This document shows positions 21,774 to 31,964 of a stretch of 64,000 bases of DNA, in pieces. The translations under genes were made by a program, and so were the position numbers. This stretch comes from Cytospora piceicola (lineage: Eukaryota; Ascomycota; Sordariomycetes; Diaporthales; Cytosporaceae): NCBI GenBank assembly GCA_023375675.1, contig JALQBC010000061.1, positions 62,001 through 126,000 on the forward strand. Reading direction: 5' to 3'. Position 1 is the stretch's first letter. Every line of letters begins with the position of its first letter. A model generated the notes under the pieces. The model made no database searches. It was not told the DNA's origin and worked only from the letters and a program-made list of their open reading frames with translations.

Positions 21774-24727
21774 ATGACGACCGCAATTCGAAAGCCTTCG
21801 CCATCTTCAGAAGGACCACCAAGCATGGGCCTTCCCGTGTTACCTATCGCGAAAACGCGGAAGTTGTCAGCGTTGCAGCAACCATCTACGCCGGCCAGAT
21901 CTATGAGCACGCCCAGAAGCGGACTGCGAGCTCCTGCGAGCGCGATTGGTCCACCACCAACCACACCAGCTCCTATGTCTGCATTATCACAACGTTCTAT
22001 GTCTACTGCCCTCAACGGGTCCGACAAGACATTACGAAAAGCACTCAGCATCAATTCTTTCCCTCAGCCGCCCCGCGGGGACAACCGGGTGGGAAGCATG
22101 CCACCGAGCCCCCTATCAGGCAGCCGGAAGACAAAAACATCGAACTCGGCAAACCGTCACCACAGCATCACACCGAGCTTGCTAAACAGTTCCAGCGAGG
22201 GGAAATCTGTGGCCAGGGGGAGTGCGAGATTTTCTGATGGGCTGATTAGCATATCCTCGCCTCCACAAAGCCGGAGTTCATCAGCACAAGACTCCTACTC
22301 GACCTCGGCCACGACTTATGACGACCCCATCGAGGCAGCAAACGCGAAGCTAAACGGAGATGTGCCCAGTAAGCGCGAGTCAAAAACAGATAGCAAGGGC
22401 AATGTAGTTGTCAGCGTCAGGGTGAGGCCAGATGCGGGCAGTCAGGACCAACGAGCCGATGGAGAGTGGATGGTAGATGGCCGCAAAGCCCTTATTGGCT
22501 ATCGAGGGAGGGAAGGCGGTGACTACTACTATGGTAAGTCTTCAGGACACATCAGCGATACAAATGCCGCGGCTAATTCTCGTTCTCAGACAACGTCTTC
22601 GCGACACATGACGATAATTCTCGGGTCTACGACCACTGTGCGAAGCGGCTAGTCCGCCGCGTCATGGAAGGTTACCATGGAACCGTCTTTGCCTATGGAA
22701 TGACCGGAACTGGCAAAACCTTCTCAATGCAAGGAACCGCATCGTCGCCCGGTGTCATCCCTCTAGCAATTACTGACATATTTTCGTACATCCGTGAGAC
22801 GCCTTCTCGGGAATTCCTACTTCGAGTCAGCTATCTGGAGATATATAACGAGAGGATACATGACCTCCTCAGCATGTCCACCAGCGGTGTTGGCGGCGTT
22901 GGCGCCGCAGCGGTACAAGAGGAAATCAAACTGCGGGAGGACAGCAAACGGGGTGTCTATGCGAGCCCATTGAAGGAGGAAATAGTGCAGAGTCCGACAC
23001 AACTGTTGCGTGTCATTGCCCGAGGAGACCAGGCCCGACGGACGGCAAGCACCCAATTCAACTCTCGGAGTTCTCGAAGTCATGCCGTCGTGCAGATTGT
23101 GGTGGAAAGCAGAGAGCGCGTACCTGGAGGTCCAATTGTCGGGGACAAGCGGTCAGGATTGCTGCCAGGGGGCGTCCGTGTCTCGACGTTGAGCTTGATC
23201 GACCTGGCGGGCTCAGAAAAAGCAGCCGAGACCAAGGAGCGGCGGCAGGAAGGTTCTCATATCAACAAGAGTTTGCTGACGCTGGGAACCGTCATTGCAA
23301 GAATTTCAGAACAAAAGGACGGCAAACCAGACAAGGACGGAAAGCACTTGCCTTACCGAGACAGCAAGCTGACGAGGTTGCTGCAAGGTGCACTATCGGG
23401 CGATTCGCTCGTCAGTATCCTGTGCACAATCCAGACGGGCGCCTCGGGGAGTGCTGCTGCTGTCACCACCCATACGAATGAAACCCTCAACACGCTGAAG
23501 TTTGCGTCTAGAGCCAAAAACAGTCTTGTCAGCCATGCTAAACGAGCGGAAGAAGCTCTGGGTGCTGGTGGCGAGGGCGGTGCAAGAGTGCTCCTCGAAA
23601 GGTACCGCATGGAGATCCAAGAGCTCAAGGCGCAGCTGGAGACGCAGGGGAAGAAGGACAAGAAGGGGAGGAAGGTTGCAAGTCAGGACGACGACCCAGA
23701 GATGACAAAGGATGCCGAGGAAGAACTCGCCCGCGAGAAGGAAGCCGCAGCACGGCATGAAGAGCAGATGCTGGAGATGCAACTAGCACGAACGGCGCTG
23801 AAGGAGCGTATAGATCATCTGAATCGATTGATCCTTAGCTCCAAATCGATCGGAGTCAACGCCAGCGGGGCATTCAGCTCCCTCGGCGTACACCAGCGAT
23901 TCTCTCAGGCATCCATGCGGTCGTCACTGTCACCGTCCCAAGCAAGCAAGCCAACGCTTGACCGGTCATCATCCGTGACATCGTCCGCGTCCACTATTGG
24001 GCGGAGACCCAGCCTGGAACAACGGCCATCGCTGGAACATCGGACATCGCTGGGCGGCGATAAGCCCTTGGGAGACGAGGACGACGACGTCTGTAAGACT
24101 GGCGACACAACAGCATCCTTGCAGGCCCAGAACCGCGCCTTGAAGGCCGACCTCTTGGACAGGAACCGCTACATCACAACACTCGAGAAGCGACTGCTGC
24201 ACGCACGACGGGCAAGCTCGTCTCGAACACCCAGTGGACACAGCTCGGGCAGCAAGGGGATCATGGTCGGCGAAGACCATAGTGTATCGACTGCTCTGAA
24301 GGAAAAGGACGCCGAGATAGCCGAACTGCGTGCTAAGCTGGATGACAAGGATAAAATGCTGAAGGCTCTGCGAAGTGCAGCCAAGAGGGGGGAAATGGCC
24401 GGGCGGAGCATCGAGACCCGCGCATCCCTGCTGTTCGACTCTGGAGCCTCAAATCCGACCTCGCCCGCCACCGACAGCCCACGTCCGTCGTTCCGCAGCA
24501 GCCTCAGATCCTTGCCCGAGCGCCGGAATCGTGGGGACGAGGTGAGCCGGATTCTGGACGAGATGATCCAAGACAGGGTCGAGGCTGGCCAGCTCGTAAG
24601 GGGTACTCGCGGCAGCGTCCGGGTCGCCTCGAAGCGGGCCAGCAGGGAGCAGGCGACAGGCGAACGCCCCGAGCCTGCGAGACAGAGCAGCGAGGGCGGC
24701 CATCGACCGTTCGTTGTAGAGGTTTAG
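21774..24727 (+). CDS. Kip2-type kinesin (kinesin-7 family)
   Basis: Two exons, 21774-22533 and 22590-24727, with a 56-nt intron, give 965 aa. ATG 21774 follows CTCAAC and starts MTTAIRKPSPSS. Residues 1-205 are a Ser/Pro-rich basic extension. The motor domain starts at ~208 (NVVVSVRVRPD). It has the P-loop AYGMTGTGKTF (~288-298), switch I NSRSSRSH (411-418), switch II DLAGSE (458-463) and LPYRDSKLTRLLQGALSGDS. After the motor comes a neck and coiled coil (RYRMEIQELKAQLE, REKEAAARHEEQMLEMQ), a Ser-rich linker, and a second coiled coil (QAQNRALKADLLDRN...LHARRAS, AEIAELRAKLDDKDKMLKALR). The tail is basic and disordered. The layout matches Aspergillus KipA and yeast Kip2, plus-end motors that promote microtubule growth and polarised hyphal extension. 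The P-loop has Met and Thr at variable positions (GMTGTGKT); this should still bind ATP. Confidence 0.92.
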
Positions 24728-25434
24728 AGCATTGATAATCTTCGGCGGTTATTTGGGAAGGGTGGCTCCGTCCGGTCCCTTGCGACGAGGAAGGGCTGGG
24801 GCGGTAGGTCGAGAAAGTCACTGTTCACAATGCCTGGGGTCAGCAAGTGAGGAGAGGGAGAGACGGGCCTGCCGCTGGCGAACGGCGGGCTTGCCCCTGT
24901 GCTTGGGGGTGATGGTATGGGATGGATGGGTATCGATTGGAGTTTGTTCACGGATTATATCCGTCTTTTTCTTGGACTGGCCGATGGGTTTGGTTTTTTT
25001 ATATTCTTGATTCTCCCGCGCCGCTTTGTTTGTTTTGCTTCTTATTATACCCGAAAGTTTTCGAGGCGGGGGAATGATTGACGGGATTTCATGGGGAGGG
25101 GGGAGGGCACTCAATTGGGTGCGTGATAGGCAGGCCTGCTCAGTGCGGGAAACCCGTCTGCTGTTTTTCTTTATGTTTTTGGTTGCATGGTAGGAGGAAG
25201 GAGGTGACGAGTGACTGCAGGACTGGTATCCGGTACTGGAAGCACGAGCACGACTTCTTGGGATGACATGGACTTTTTTCTTCATGAGGGATGGTGTTAC
25301 GCGGAGGAATTCAAAATAAGACCGGAAGAGCTCAGGCAGGCACGGTTCTATAAAATCCCTTTCTTTCTGTGCTTCACTTTTAACAGTGGTCCCCAAAGGT
25401 GGTGCAAAAAAGGGTTTTCTCAAGCGGCTGGCTT

Positions 25435-25464
25435 TTATATATATTTTATATATATATATATATC
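25435..25464. repeat. (TA)n microsatellite
   Basis: Alternating TA for ~30 nt with a TTTT interruption. Noncoding. Confidence 0.85.
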
Positions 25465-27086
25465 TTATTCCCACAACACCCATTACTACTATTGGCGGGA
25501 TCGATGGACAATACGAGATGAGGAATTTGACTCCCCGCAGAATGTGGCGTCCCGAGCCTTGCGTAATATTGGAAGTGAAAGCCCGAAGCGTCCATTCAGC
25601 TGTCAGAAAAAACGACGTGCTCAAACATTTGGGATTGGGATTGACATCCTACAGACCGGACTCGTATAAGGCGTGAAGCCATTGGGATATGTGTATTGGA
25701 TGTTTGAGGGAGGAGGAGGGAGGGAGAGAGGGACGGCGGGCCGATGCAGCCAACCATGTTCCGTGACCCGACGGGAACGGATAGGTGCGTGGGGTGGGTG
25801 CGGTGCGGTGAATTAATCAGATCAGGTTGGGGATCTGTTCGGCAGGGTGAGTGTTTGTTTGCGTTGCGAACAACGTTGGCTTGTATATAGGTTAGAAGGG
25901 TAGGCTCAAGTGCTGCGGTGCTGTAGTTACGGCCGGGAGAGTGGATGGGACGAAAAGGGAAGATGAGGGGTGGTTCTCCGGGTCTCGAATTGGTGTCGGG
26001 GCCTTTTTTTTTTCTCTCTTCCTTTTTTCTCTTTTTTTTTTTTTGCTTGATGTTCGAGATGATGTGAGGTGTCAGATAATGTCGGTATTGATCCTTGATC
26101 AGCCGTTGACTGTCCGGATTGCGCTAATGAATGTAACTTTTTAGATGTGTGCAGGTGAGGGTGTTATTATTGAGCTGACATGCCACCTTGGTAGGGCCTA
26201 AATAAGCATGCTTCCAGTCGTGAACTGTTTGTCAGAAACTAGTTTGATATCTGCAATGCGGCAGGGAGAGACCATGTTGCACCGGTGTAACGGGAGCATA
26301 GACATATCAGAGTGTAGAAACAAGGACAGTGAGTGAGCTTCGATGGGCGATACTTTCCCTCCATCTACAGTATATATGTATATATATGTATGTATATTCC
26401 CCCTTCTGCTCCAATGAATTTTGTGTGTGGAAGAAGACTCGTATCAGTGACAAGATGGGTTGTTGATAAGTGTGACGAGTCCACTGTTACGGATCTGTAT
26501 ACACATAGACATGTGAAGTGAAGTGATGTGACGTGATGAATAAATGCCCTCGGGCGTGAGATCCGAGAAGTTGGCTCAGATGACCTTTATTTTTTCTTCT
26601 TTTTCTTTCCCCAGGGGCGTTCTTGGTGTGTAAAGCTGCCCGGTGTGATTGGCTACATGTCACCCCGCCGACCTGGTTTCAGAAACGCCTCATCTTTACT
26701 GACTGAGGAACCAACCTGACATTGCTCCGGGAGTCGATCAGTTATGTACACAGTTGTGTCGTATACATACACAGTAGTTGGGCTTGGCTGGTCTTGTTTG
26801 ATGTCCTTGTTAGAGATCAGCCATCCATTCCAGGAGGTTCGAGGTTATCATCATCATTGCCATCATCATCGTCATCAGGGGCAATGAAGAATGCCGAGAG
26901 GTTTGCTTATTGGTGCAGTGTGCAGTATGCAGTATGTTAGTCCAACGCGGATTCTGGTTCGGCAAAAACAAAGTTTCGAAGGGGCAGCACCTTCGAGAAG
27001 AAACGTACAGTATATATTATATAAACAATGTCAATCAGGCAGTCGGACAGCCTGTGGCAGTCTGTCTCGGTAGGGGTCCGTCCGTA

Positions 27087-27124
27087 TACACACACACACA
27101 CACACACACACAGACACACACACT
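27087..27124. repeat. (CA)n microsatellite
   Basis: About 17 CA units with one CAGACA interruption. Confidence 0.9.
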
Positions 27125-27225
27125 TAGTGGGCACCCTCCTTAACGGTAATTGGAGAGGAGCAAGAGTGGGCTTGAAACTCCTTCAACCCACTTCAAAGCG
27201 GAAACCTGTCACGGCTGTGCTGCCG

Positions 27226-27287
27226 GACAGTCAGACAAGCAGACAGTCAGTCAATCAGTCAGTCAGTCAGTCAGTGAGACAGTCAGG
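27226..27287. repeat. (CAGT)n tetranucleotide repeat
   Basis: CAGT units, several perfect (27257-27275), flanked by variants CAGA, CAAT and GAGA. Confidence 0.8.
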
Positions 27288-27388
27288 ACCCGTCATCAGC
27301 GGTAGTCTGTTTGGTCTGCTTACTGTGTACATGGTTCAGCCTCAAACATGGTCAAACATCGTCACCCCTCTTTCGACACTCGACAGGA

Positions 27389-27422
27389 CCCTGAACCTGA
27401 ACCTGAACCTGAACCTGAACCT
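27389..27422. repeat. (CCTGAA)n hexanucleotide repeat
   Basis: Five and a half perfect CCTGAA units. Not a telomeric sequence type for this group (TTAGGG). Confidence 0.9.
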
Positions 27423-28179
27423 TCATCCTTACCGCCACGAGGGGTTTGTCGTCTGGGACATGGATGGGATAACCGGTTCCTAACATTGAATAGTACGCCA
27501 AATACTCCGTACTCCCCCAGACTTCCCTTCCATGCTCGGAAGTTCGGCCGAGGAATACCTAGGACACAGGCTGACAGGACTAGACTAGGACACTCCGGAC
27601 ATCCACGTGCTTCTCCCTCTCTGCCCCTCGCCCCCTTCTCTCCCCTTCCCCTTGATCATCGTCGCCATTTATCCTGTCTCTACACCACTACTGGGTACAC
27701 TACATACAGTACTTATACACACGACTGATACGATACAAAAACCCCCCAGCAAACTCGGGAGGATTCCACGTTCGGCTTCCCCAGGACTGTGGGTCCATAC
27801 GGATAGATGACACCAATCTTGGCTTGTATCTATGACATGACATCTGACTTTCTCTCTCTTCTTTTGGGCTGCGCCCTTCTCGACTTAGCAGCTTAGGTAT
27901 ACACGTACCAACCTACCACAGTACCTAGGTAGGTATTCTACCAACTGCGCCAAACCACCCAACAACAACAACTACAACACGGCCAGGCCAGACTTGACTC
28001 GGGGGACGATGCTATTTGTGGCCCATGGTCATCCATCCATCAACCGGAATAATTCATAGACATATGTGTGATATAACATGCATACAACATACACACAACA
28101 CAGTATCTGACATGGCCAGAGAGGCAAGAAACTCAAGAAACTCACCCTCACGAGCTTCGGTCTCTTCCTTGCCCGCCCG

Positions 28180-28275
28180 TCCTCTCGACCTGACTGGCTT
28201 CTTGGCTTCTTGACCTCTTGACCGTTTGACCTCTCGACCTCTTGACTCCTTGACCTTTCAACTTCTTGGCTGCTT
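28180..28275. repeat. Imperfect TTGACCTCTCGACC repeat
   Basis: Degenerate units of the form CTTGACCTCT / CTCGACCT in tandem just before the glycosyltransferase leader. Confidence 0.65.
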
Positions 28276-28528
28276 GATTGAGAGAGTCTCGGTACTCTCC
28301 GCGGCTCTTATTTCGATTCTCGCTGGCCAAACTTTACTAGCGGCTCTTCTTTACAGACTCCACCTTTTCCCATCTGTTCTCTTTCACCGTGATCACAGCG
28401 CCTGGACGCACTGGACGCACTGGACGATCACCATTTCGCCACCCGCGCCCGCCCGCCCGACCTCACCGGGTCCTTTTTTTCATTTTATCATTTTATAACC
28501 TCGAGCCGCTCCTCACACCCCGCTCAAA

Positions 28529-30433
28529 ATGGCGCCGCCCACAATACAGGTGACACGTGTGAACGGCGCATCTCCGTCACATTCCAAGATGATTATCTCA
28601 CCACCACGCATAAACCTGCGGCGAGCCGCATCCTACAACCACGCCGACAGGGGACCACTGTCCTCGACATCTTCCCGGTTCGGCTTCGAGCACCTCGCCT
28701 TCACCTCCTCCCCCCCGCCGTCACCGGGCCTGCCACTCCCCCAGCAAGCTCCCCGAATGCGGAAACCCTCCGCCTCCCCACGCCCGAGCCGCGTCTTCCG
28801 CCTGCTGCTATGGCTCGCCGGGGCGGTCCTCATCCTCTACCTGGCCACCCAGTCCATACGCCAGGGCCAGGTCGTGCCCGCCATAGGATGGAGCCGCGCC
28901 TCGGACGACGAGGAGTACGAGATGGTAGGGCAGGACGACCTGCCCGACTTCCCCACGCCCATAGTCGTGACCGACCGGAGGGGACGCCCGTGGTGGACCG
29001 TGTCGATACCGCCCACCCACGAGTTCCCCTTGACCGTCAAGGAGTATAGTGACGTCTGTGCCAAGTGCAAGGAGGTGTCTTCGAGGGTCAACAAGCTGCA
29101 CTCGCACAGCCCCGCGGCGCTGAACCAGATCAGCCTCATCGGGGGCGAGTCAGGGGTCGACCGAAACTTCGTCGACGTGAAGGAGGCAGAGGAACGAGGG
29201 TTCCTGCCAGGGCCGGCAGGGGCGCCGGCGAGGAAGGTAGGGGACCTCCTGGGCGTGGACGGGCACAGCCTGGGCGAGAAGGCGCCGTGCGCGACCAGCC
29301 TGACGTACGTGCTCGAGTCGGACGACGCCGGGCTGGGCAGGGCGCTCATGACGCTGTGGATGGCGTACGGGCTGGCGCGGCGCGAGGGCCGGGCCTTCTT
29401 CGTCGACGACCGGCGGTGGGCCTACGGCCAGTACGCCGGCGTGCTCGGCGGCGGCGCCCCGGACCCGGGCTGCCGGCCCCCGCGCCCCCACGAGGTCGTC
29501 CCCTGCCCGCGCCGCGCCCGCCACCTCGCCGTGTCGGCCGCCAACGCCCGCGACGTGCTCGGCGCCGCGGTCCCCGAGGGCGACGACCGCGCCGAGGGCC
29601 CCGCCGCCGCGCTGGCCCGCCGGCCCGCCCAGGCGGAGCTGTACGCGCTCGCGCGCGAGGGCTACGAGGCCCTGTTCCGGCTCACGGGGCCGGACCGCGA
29701 GTACGTCGAGGGCCGGGTGGCCGAGCACCGGGCCATGACGCGGGCGGGGGACGGCGAGGACGGCGAAAACGACGGCGACGGGCGGGTGGTGGGGATCCAC
29801 GTGCGGCACGGCGACCGGCGGCCGCTCGAGTCCCAGTACGCCGACAGCTACATCCCGCTGTCGAGCTACGCGGGGGCGGCGCACGGGCTGCTCAACGAGT
29901 CGCTCGGGCACGCCGGGCACGGCGGCGCCGCCAGGGACAGGAGCTTCTTCGTTCTGGCGAGCGACGACCCGCTCGTGTACGGCGCGGCCGAGATGGGCGG
30001 GGCGACGCGGGCGCAGGCCCAGATCCGGCTGGCGGGCAGGGAGGACGCGGGCCCGGGGGCGGCGGCCAGCAGGCCGGACAAGACCGTCATGCACAAGTTC
30101 GTGGACGACGAGACGTCGGGCTGGGAGGGCGGCTTCTTCGCCGCCATGTTCTGGAACCTGGGCCTGCCGGCCCAGGCGGCGGCGTCGCCGTCGTCCTCGC
30201 CGCCGCCGCCGGCGGGGCCCGAGACCATCCGGCTCAGGAGCCTGGTCGGCCGGGCGTACCTGATGGACCTGGCGGTGCTGGCGGACCTGAGCAGCGGCGG
30301 GGTGGTGTGCGCGGTGAGCGCGATGGGGTGCCGGCTGTTGGCGGTCATGATGGGCCACGAGAGGGCGTTCGAGAGGGGGGAGTGGAGGAACGTGGACGGC
30401 GGGTTCGGGTGGACCGGGGTTACCTGGGATTGA
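28529..30433 (+). CDS. Type II membrane glycosyltransferase, GT23 / fucosyltransferase-like
   Basis: Single exon, 634 aa. ATG 28529 (CAAAATGG) is the first of the frame. Residues 1-88 are a cytosolic, Ser/Pro/Arg-rich tail. Residues ~89-108 are one transmembrane helix (RVFRLLLWLAGAVLILYLAT), so the protein is a type II Golgi-like membrane protein. The stem continues to ~170 (with PPTHEFPLTVKEYSDVCAKC). The lumenal part has CATSLTYVLES, then RALMTLWMAYGLARREGRAFFVDDRRWAYG, which resembles the donor-side start of Fut8/Nod-type enzymes. At ~421 comes VVGIHVRHGDRRP, comparable to the VHVRRTD motif of the alpha-1,6-fucosyltransferase clan, and then FFVLASDDP. A C-terminal part contains LMDLAVLADLSSGGVVCAVSAMGCRLLAVMMG. 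Substrate unknown. Codon third positions are almost all G/C from 29.3 kb on, which opens long frames on other strands. Family call is moderate. Confidence 0.75.
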   Translation: MAPPTIQVTRVNGASPSHSKMIISPPRINLRRAASYNHADRGPLSSTSSRFGFEHLAFTSSPPPSPGLPLPQQAPRMRKPSASPRPSRVFRLLLWLAGAVLILYLATQSIRQGQVVPAIGWSRASDDEEYEMVGQDDLPDFPTPIVVTDRRGRPWWTVSIPPTHEFPLTVKEYSDVCAKCKEVSSRVNKLHSHSPAALNQISLIGGESGVDRNFVDVKEAEERGFLPGPAGAPARKVGDLLGVDGHSLGEKAPCATSLTYVLESDDAGLGRALMTLWMAYGLARREGRAFFVDDRRWAYGQYAGVLGGGAPDPGCRPPRPHEVVPCPRRARHLAVSAANARDVLGAAVPEGDDRAEGPAAALARRPAQAELYALAREGYEALFRLTGPDREYVEGRVAEHRAMTRAGDGEDGENDGDGRVVGIHVRHGDRRPLESQYADSYIPLSSYAGAAHGLLNESLGHAGHGGAARDRSFFVLASDDPLVYGAAEMGGATRAQAQIRLAGREDAGPGAAASRPDKTVMHKFVDDETSGWEGGFFAAMFWNLGLPAQAAASPSSSPPPPAGPETIRLRSLVGRAYLMDLAVLADLSSGGVVCAVSAMGCRLLAVMMGHERAFERGEWRNVDGGFGWTGVTWD

Positions 30434-31964
30434 TGTTTACGCACACGGGATCTTTGGTTGATGGGAGAGGCGGGCTGGGGTTGAGGTCGTGAGGGACCGA
30501 GACGGAGTGAAAGCATATATATCTGGCTCTGGCTGGCAGGAGAGGAACGCCCTTGCTACAGACACTGCATTGCCTGCATTACCTGCATTGACATGGCGTT
30601 CTCGAGGGGAAAGGAGGGGGAGGCATATCTCAACACATTTTTTACGGTCACAAAGCTGGGAGTTGATTGTTTTCCTTTATTTATTTATTTATTTGTGATA
30701 CCACTCTTTCAAGGACTTGGACATATCGGACAGATAGAGAAATAAAAGAGCTGTTTGGTTGATTTAGTTGCCACAGTACTTGACATACTTGTCGTTCACG
30801 ACTACCTTGGCTCGTGAGACCTGCGAATATATTTCCACTGGTTGTAGGTTCCGGAACAGATCTTTCTGGCTATACCAGTGGTATAGCACACATCACAAAT
30901 GGGTAGCGGACCAGACCAGAGACAGACTTGCAGGTATGTATGTCTACGGCGAGGGGCATTGCTGTGCGGCTCCAAATAATGTAGTAACCCGAGGAGGGGG
31001 TGATAACTTGCCGAAAGGGGACATCCGAGATTGTCTGATTGGTCATAGCCAAACACCCTCTTCCTTACCTAGGTCGCTACCTACTCAAGGAGGTACCTGG
31101 TATGTATGTTACTTTGTCCTTCCTATAATACAACCTTTATCAGGACTTCCAGAATACTTGGGCCAACTCCTCCGGTAAGCACGGGGGCACTGGACCTCGA
31201 GGAAAGGAGCAAGACACAGAAACTTCAAAAACCAACGCATGTTCATAATTCCTCTATCTGAGGATGTGCAGGCTGCTTACCAAGGGGGTGTGAGGCAGCT
31301 GCAGAGTTCATCTATCCATACATACTCTCATACAGTCATAACAGTAACTCCTTTTCCATGGTGGAGTGCTCTGGTCATAAGGGGTTGTTGGTTGACCATG
31401 TCAACTCGAAAACGACATGTCATATGCCGCCCTTCACCCCTTTTCTCTCTCTCTCTTTTTTTTTTGGGTCTTCTTTTCTTTTTTCTTGTTCGTTCATCAC
31501 TTACCCATCCCCCCTTCCCGCCTTTCTTGTCTCTTTCATCCGAGCTGGAGGAAGATGTAGAGATCATTGCTGTCGCAGATGCTGTTGCTATGACAATCGA
31601 TCAAGCTGTATGCTGTCGTATGACAGAGGCTAAACCATGTCGACAAGACACATGGCTCAAATGAAGCCTCCGCATCCTCTGATTTTTCTTTCCCCCATCT
31701 CGATGTTATGAATCTTGTAAAGTTTGGGCAGTCGGCAGCTCGTACCAACTGTCGTGTCGGTCGGTAATGTCAAAGGGGATGGATACTCCCCATCCAGACC
31801 GTCCTGTAAACATCGCACTGGTTAGCACATGGTCGAAGCAAAGAACCAAAGGGGGAGAAAGCAAATGAACAGGAAATAAAGACATGAAATCAGATGCTAG
31901 GGGCAAAGGAGTCACACTTACTTCCACCGTGGCATTGTCACCACTAGACAACATCACCACCACT
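30434..31964. other. Convergent intergenic region
   Basis: 1.5 kb between two convergent genes, so mainly 3' ends. It has a TTTA repeat near 30674-30696, a palindrome at 31064-31071 and a long pyrimidine tract (31442-31530). No gene recognised. Confidence 0.5.

Larger units (their letters stand above)
24728..28528. other. Long intergenic region rich in simple repeats
   Basis: 3.8 kb between the kinesin stop and the glycosyltransferase start. It contains AT, CA, CAGT, CCTGAA and TTGACCTC repeats (listed separately) and T-runs at ~26005-26045. Its ORFs are short or cross the repeats. The last ~350 nt are C-rich and probably the leader of the next gene. No gene recognised. Confidence 0.5.

Noticed and set aside
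24818..25624. 268-codon minus-strand ORF
   Set aside because: Crosses an AT microsatellite (encoding an Ile/Tyr/Lys run) and has no recognisable feature.
27389..27422. CCTGAA repeat considered as telomere-like
   Set aside because: Not the TTAGGG type; short, interstitial and flanked by other simple repeats.
29150..30358. 402-codon minus-strand ORF opposite the glycosyltransferase
   Set aside because: Shadow of the GC-rich coding strand; no domain character.
29065..30492. 475-codon plus-strand ORF in another frame of the glycosyltransferase
   Set aside because: Arg/Gly/Pro-rich shadow; the +2 frame has the transmembrane segment and the HVRHGD motif.
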